A stretch of 64,000 nt of DNA from assembly GCA_021397845.1 (NCBI GenBank), contig CM038039.1, positions 4,395,731 through 4,459,730 on the forward strand, given 5' to 3'. Of the stretch, positions 59,984 through 64,000 are shown in pieces. This stretch comes from Areca catechu. Lineage: Eukaryota; Streptophyta; Magnoliopsida; Arecales; Arecaceae. The notes beneath the pieces are model-generated. The model was not told where the DNA came from and ran no database searches. It saw only the letters and a list, made by a program, of their open reading frames with translations. Within the stretch, counting starts at the first letter, position 1. The number at the start of each line of letters is the position of its first letter. The position numbers were made by a program, and so were the translations under genes.

Positions 59984-60194
59984 GTAACCGTCTCCTACTC
60001 TAAATTCAGATGTCACAGACTTTTTGTTTTCCGGAATCCAGTCTATTAGATGACCGGGATCTTTGATTTAATTGACAAAATATAGGGTTTCTGATTGTCT
60101 TATCAAGCTTTTTAATTTTTTTTTCCTTAGTGCTAAAAATCTTGGACTAGAGATAAGTTCTAGGGTTCGGTCAGATTATTTTTCTCGCAGTTGT

Positions 60195-60311
60195 TATGCG
60201 TGGGAACTGCATTCTTTCTCGGCCAGGATATGCTTATGCGTTGGAACTGCATTCTTTCTTGGCTAGGATATTCTTAGCGTTGGAACTGCATTCTTTCTTA
60301 TGCGATGGAAC
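60195..60311. repeat. 40-bp tandem repeat in putative intron
   Basis: Units tatgcgt(g/t)ggaactgcattctttctcgg... at 60195 and 60235, with shortened copies at 60275 and 60299 and a diverged copy near 60370. Confidence 0.8.
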
Positions 60312-60609
60312 AATTTAAAAAAATCACTATTTTTTCCAGCGGATTATTTTTCTCCTAGTCATATTCTTATGCGTTGTTACTACGTTCTTTCCCGGCTGGG
60401 CCATTCCTTACCTGGATAGAAATAGTTGCATCACAGCGCGATGTAGTCCAACTTTGTCAAATTTGGAAGTACATAGTGTTACTTTTCCCTTTTTTTTTAA
60501 TAAAATAATAATATATTTTATTTTTAAAAAAATTTAAAATAATTTTATAAGGTGTGTGAAATATAATATTTTATATGCTAAATAATTTATAAATTAAAAT
60601 AAAGGTGGA

Positions 60610-61134
60610 TGAACCATTACTGTCTTAAAGAAAATTTGGTCCTCTTTTTCGTACAAAGAAGAATGCACATTTCACTCATCTCCAAGGTACAATCCAGAAG
60701 CTAATACTCCAATATTCGCCAGTGGCACGATCTTGAATGAACGCCGATCAAGTCCATCTTCAATCCAAATAAAAAATATTAAAAAAAAGAGTGAGAGTGT
60801 TTTTCAGTGGAGAGAGAGAAATTGAAAAAATTTTTGGATGGATGAAAAACTAGGAAAAAGGGGCCTATTTATAGACTTAAAATCCTAAAAAAAATGCCAA
60901 ATGGCCCTTCATATAGATGTTAAAACATTAAAATAGAATCTAATAAAAAAATGCTGTTTTAAATCATTAAAAGAATTTTTAAAAAAGTTAATGCTGAACG
61001 GTCCCACGTGGAGCACGGAACAACTATTCACGTGCTCCGTGCATGCGCCTGCACCATCGGTGAGCATTTTAAGTCCTTGTAATGCATGCTCCATACATTG
61101 TTTGGTGGAGTTTTGAAACTTTAATAATGACAAC
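60610..61134 (-). mobile_element. Possible LTR piece of the copia element
   Basis: On the minus strand, CTATAAATAGGCCCC (about 60865-60880) looks like an LTR TATA box, followed by a leader-like stretch ending near 60610. It lies on the 3' side of the minus-strand copia remnant, separated from it only by the later hAT insertion. No LTR ends were found, so this is tentative. Confidence 0.3.
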
Positions 61135-62002
61135 TAGACCTGTCAAAATAGGCCAGAGTCCATGGACCAGCCCATTCGGCCCTATAAATGGACCGAGCTA
61201 GGCTGAAAAAATTTGGCCCATTTATGTAAGTGGACTTTTTGGCCTGGCCCCTATAGCCCATGGGCTCAACAGAGTTAGGACCGGGTCAGCCCATGGGCCA
61301 AGAATTTTTTTAAAAAATATATTAAAATTAAAAGATTCAAAATGGAAAATGGCAAACAGGTTATGGGTTACCAGGTCCACTTATCATAGTAAACCACGGT
61401 CCGCGTTAAATTAAAAGTTTAAAATTTTAAACTTAAAATGAAAAGATATTTGATTTCTTTTTCAATCTTTTGTGTCGTTCCCACTTTCCTTCCATATTCG
61501 CAGTGTTCGGCTGTTTCCATTTCCACTTCGATACGATGATACTCGATAGTTCTGGGCTTCCGGCGATTCAAACTTTTTCCGAATTTTCGATTCATCGAGA
61601 GTTCAGGACCGGTCAACCGAGGTTTTGCTGCTGCTCTGCTCTCCTATTCCGGCGGAGGAAGGAACAGCCGGTGACGTTGGCTCTTTCGCGACGTCGATAG
61701 CCATCATCGTGCTGCTATTGGTGAACCAGAGCTTCTTCCATGCTAAGGTGAGGGCTATATACTTATATGATTTCAATGCCTACGGTCCTAGCCCATGGCT
61801 CTAATGCTAGCCCACGGTTCTAGCCCTAGCCCACGGCCCATATAGAGGGCTGGCCCGGTCTTAGCCCACGACCCATATAGGGCCGGGCCGGGTTAGATTT
61901 TTTTAGCCCATTTATGCAAGTGGGCCTAGCCCGGCCCGGCCCATAAAATGCAATTCCATATAGGTTAGGGCCGAGCCGGGCCAGCTTATATTGGCAGCTC
62001 TA
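61135..62002. mobile_element. Nonautonomous hAT element, 868 bp
   Basis: The left end TAGACCTGTCAAAATAGGCC and the inverse of the right end, TAGAGCTGCCAATATAAGC, form an imperfect TIR of the usual plant hAT form. Flanks atgacaac (61127-61134) and acgacaac (62003-62010) are an 8-bp target duplication with one mismatch. Both subterminal regions are dense in GGCCC/GGGCC motifs. The interior (about 61440-61745) is GC-richer, has no transposase, and may be captured sequence. Confidence 0.78.
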
Positions 62003-62349
62003 ACGACAACAATCCTTCACAAGTTTTAAAATTCATGAAAATATTTAAATTCAGCAAATAATTTAAATAATAAATTTTTTAGATTTTTATTATGCTTAGT
62101 GCAAGTACCTTTTAGGTTTGAACTTGCATTTAGTATAAAAATATATACAGTATAAAAATGACTTGATCATAATACGGGGTAGCGCTGTCTAGGTTATGTG
62201 CTTGCCTTGATTTCCATGAGAGTTATTAGAAATTCGTCCTGATCTTATAGTCGTGGTCTCACGACTACTCTTACTAAGATAGATTCTCTAAAGATACGTA
62301 CAATGGAATCGCACCTTGTTGGACTTCCAGTCTTGGATTATTAAAAGCT

Positions 62350-64000
62350 ATGCTTAAGCTAACCACCATAATAAAGCACCACACCATAAGGATGGAATGG
62401 AGATAGATTTTAAACTGGTGCTCTCAGACATCATCTTAGAAGTTATTTTTCTTTGAATCTTAATCATAGAATTGTCATGATGGTAGGGGTCCACTTTCGT
62501 GACTAATATATGGGGTTTAAGTCCTATTCCTCTCGATGTCTCAGATATCACAGCCCTTAAAAGGCCTTTGATCAAAAAATCAGCCAAGTTATTTTTTGAT
62601 CTTATGAATTGAAGTGATATCACATATTTTATTTTATTTTTTATAGTTTTTTGCCCAATCAGGATATGATTGCTCATCTTTTCATTAGTTGTTTATGATT
62701 TAACAGATCAATTAGAGTTTTACAATCATAATTTAATAAATTTTTTAATTTTTTTAATAAAAGAATTTTGTTATCATTTATTAGATTTTTTAGTTATTGT
62801 ATTTCGATAAATGCGGTGTTAAGAGCAATCAATTCATATTTTAATATGCTTCTAGTAATTATTGTTTGTTTACAAGAATTCCAAGATACTGCAACTCTTA
62901 ACAAGAAGAGATATCCAGTGATAAACTTAACATCTAAACTATCTGCTATCTAATTAGTATCACTATAATTTTCAAATATTTTTAGATAACCTAAGTATAC
63001 TTAGAGAGTAATCTAAGGTTCCTTTAAAATATCTAAAAATTTTTCTAGAGCTTTCCATTATTCTATATAAGGATTATTAGTATACATACCCAGTCTGCCT
63101 ACTGCATAAATTATATTTGGACAGATTCTATTTGAAATATATAATAGAAATCTAGAATATTCTAATTGTTTAACAAGTTCTTTTAAATTTTTAATCAAGT
63201 GAGAACTACAGTAAAAAAATATGGATAAAGGTTTTAGATCAAGGTATCCAAATTTTTTAAGTATTTTTTTTATTGAATGTGCTAGGCTTATTACTATTTC
63301 ACTATCCACTCTTTTAAGCTTCATTCCTAAAATTGTATTAGCTTCTTCTAAATCTTTTATATCAAAATTATTTGATAGATAGTTTTTAGTTTCTTGAATT
63401 ATTTTTATTAATATTTTAAATAATAAAATATCATCTACATACAAACATAATATTATAAAGTCTATATTCTATCTTTTATAATATATACATTTATCATATT
63501 CATTTATTTTAAAGTTATTTCTTAAGATAATTTCATTAAACTTAATATGCCATTATCTAGGAGTTTGTTTTAAATCATAAAGTAATTTAATTAGTGTATA
63601 TACTTTATATTTTTGTCCATTTATTTCAAATCATCGAGATTGATTTATATAAATTTTTTCTTCTAATTTTTTATTTAAGAATGCAGTTTTTATATCCATT
63701 TGATGAATTATTAATTTATGAATTGAGACTAAAGCCACTAAAATTCTTAGGGTTGTTATCTTAGCTACAGGAGCATAGGTATTAAAATAATCTATCTTTT
63801 TTTTTGACTAAATCCTTTTATTACTAATCTAGCTTTTTATCTTTCTATTATTCCATCCAGTCTTAATTTTTTTTTTAAAAATTTATTTTGTTTCTATAGG
63901 GTTGTTATCTGAAGATAAATCAGTTTAAATTCAAGTTTTATTTTTTAGGATTGATTGAACTTTACTATTTATGGCTTCCTTTCAATATAATCATTTTAAT
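62350..64000 (-). pseudogene. Decayed Ty1/copia polyprotein fragment (RT to RNase H C terminus)
   Basis: On the minus strand from the window edge: an RT block with the catalytic YVDDIL at about 63435, then DIKDLEEANTILGMKL and ISNRICPNIIYAVGRL (63058-63444). An RNase H C-terminal block, FIRSKNNLADFLIKGL (about 62560-62620), precedes a GIGLKP ending. AT-rich decay with many stops. The upstream part (integrase, gag) lies beyond the window. Confidence 0.75.

Overview
The window looks like nuclear DNA from a plant, most likely a monocot and possibly a palm. The gene structures (GT-AG introns, a 26-exon gene about 26 kb long), AT-rich introns full of small transposons, and large Tat-lineage Ty3/gypsy elements are all plant-like. 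The species-level guess is an inference from how familiar the repeats look; no database search was run.

Region 1 (1-5.3 kb): the 5' three quarters of a FAR1-RELATED SEQUENCE (FRS11-like) gene on the minus strand. It has a FAR1 DNA-binding domain, a MULE-derived transposase core and a SWIM zinc finger, and it runs off the left edge. Its 5' UTR contains an intron and a telo-box. Region 2 (5.3-31.4 kb): the complete gene for NAA15, the TPR auxiliary subunit of the NatA N-terminal acetyltransferase, on the minus strand. All 26 coding exons could be placed with matching splice phases, giving about 910 residues. Its introns hold a degraded hAT transposase, several CAAGG-ended hAT MITEs with 8-bp target duplications, a SINE-like piece, a 413-bp TIR element and several short tandem duplications. 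The last exons of NAA15, and the FRS gene, carry small indels, mostly in homopolymers, all within the first 8 kb.

Region 3 (32.1-45.4 kb): a degraded LINE (zf-RVT and RNase H) on the minus strand, split in two by a 12.1-kb Tat-lineage gypsy element (32981-45116, target duplication ccagc). That element has gag-pol with a second RNase H on the plus strand, a 120-bp tandem repeat array after pol, and an antisense ORF with the PF04195 'putative gypsy type transposon' domain. Region 4 (47.4-57.3 kb): a second, older, reversed Tat-like element (47465-57344, target duplication gccaa). Its reverse transcriptase and RNase H are deleted, but it keeps gag, protease, integrase, an antisense spliced PF04195 ORF, and a further small coiled-coil gene with its own TATA box. 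Region 5 (57.3-64 kb): AT-rich spacer, the first exon of an unrecognised plus-strand gene with a telo-box (59837), an 868-bp nonautonomous hAT element, and a decayed Ty1/copia fragment running off the right edge.

The two host genes NAA15 and FRS lie head to tail on the minus strand and are not obviously linked in function. The most unusual content is the pair of Tat-like elements. They share an antisense ORF interrupted by an 81-82-bp intron at the same place and phase, and the older element has gained a second antisense coiled-coil gene while losing its polymerase.
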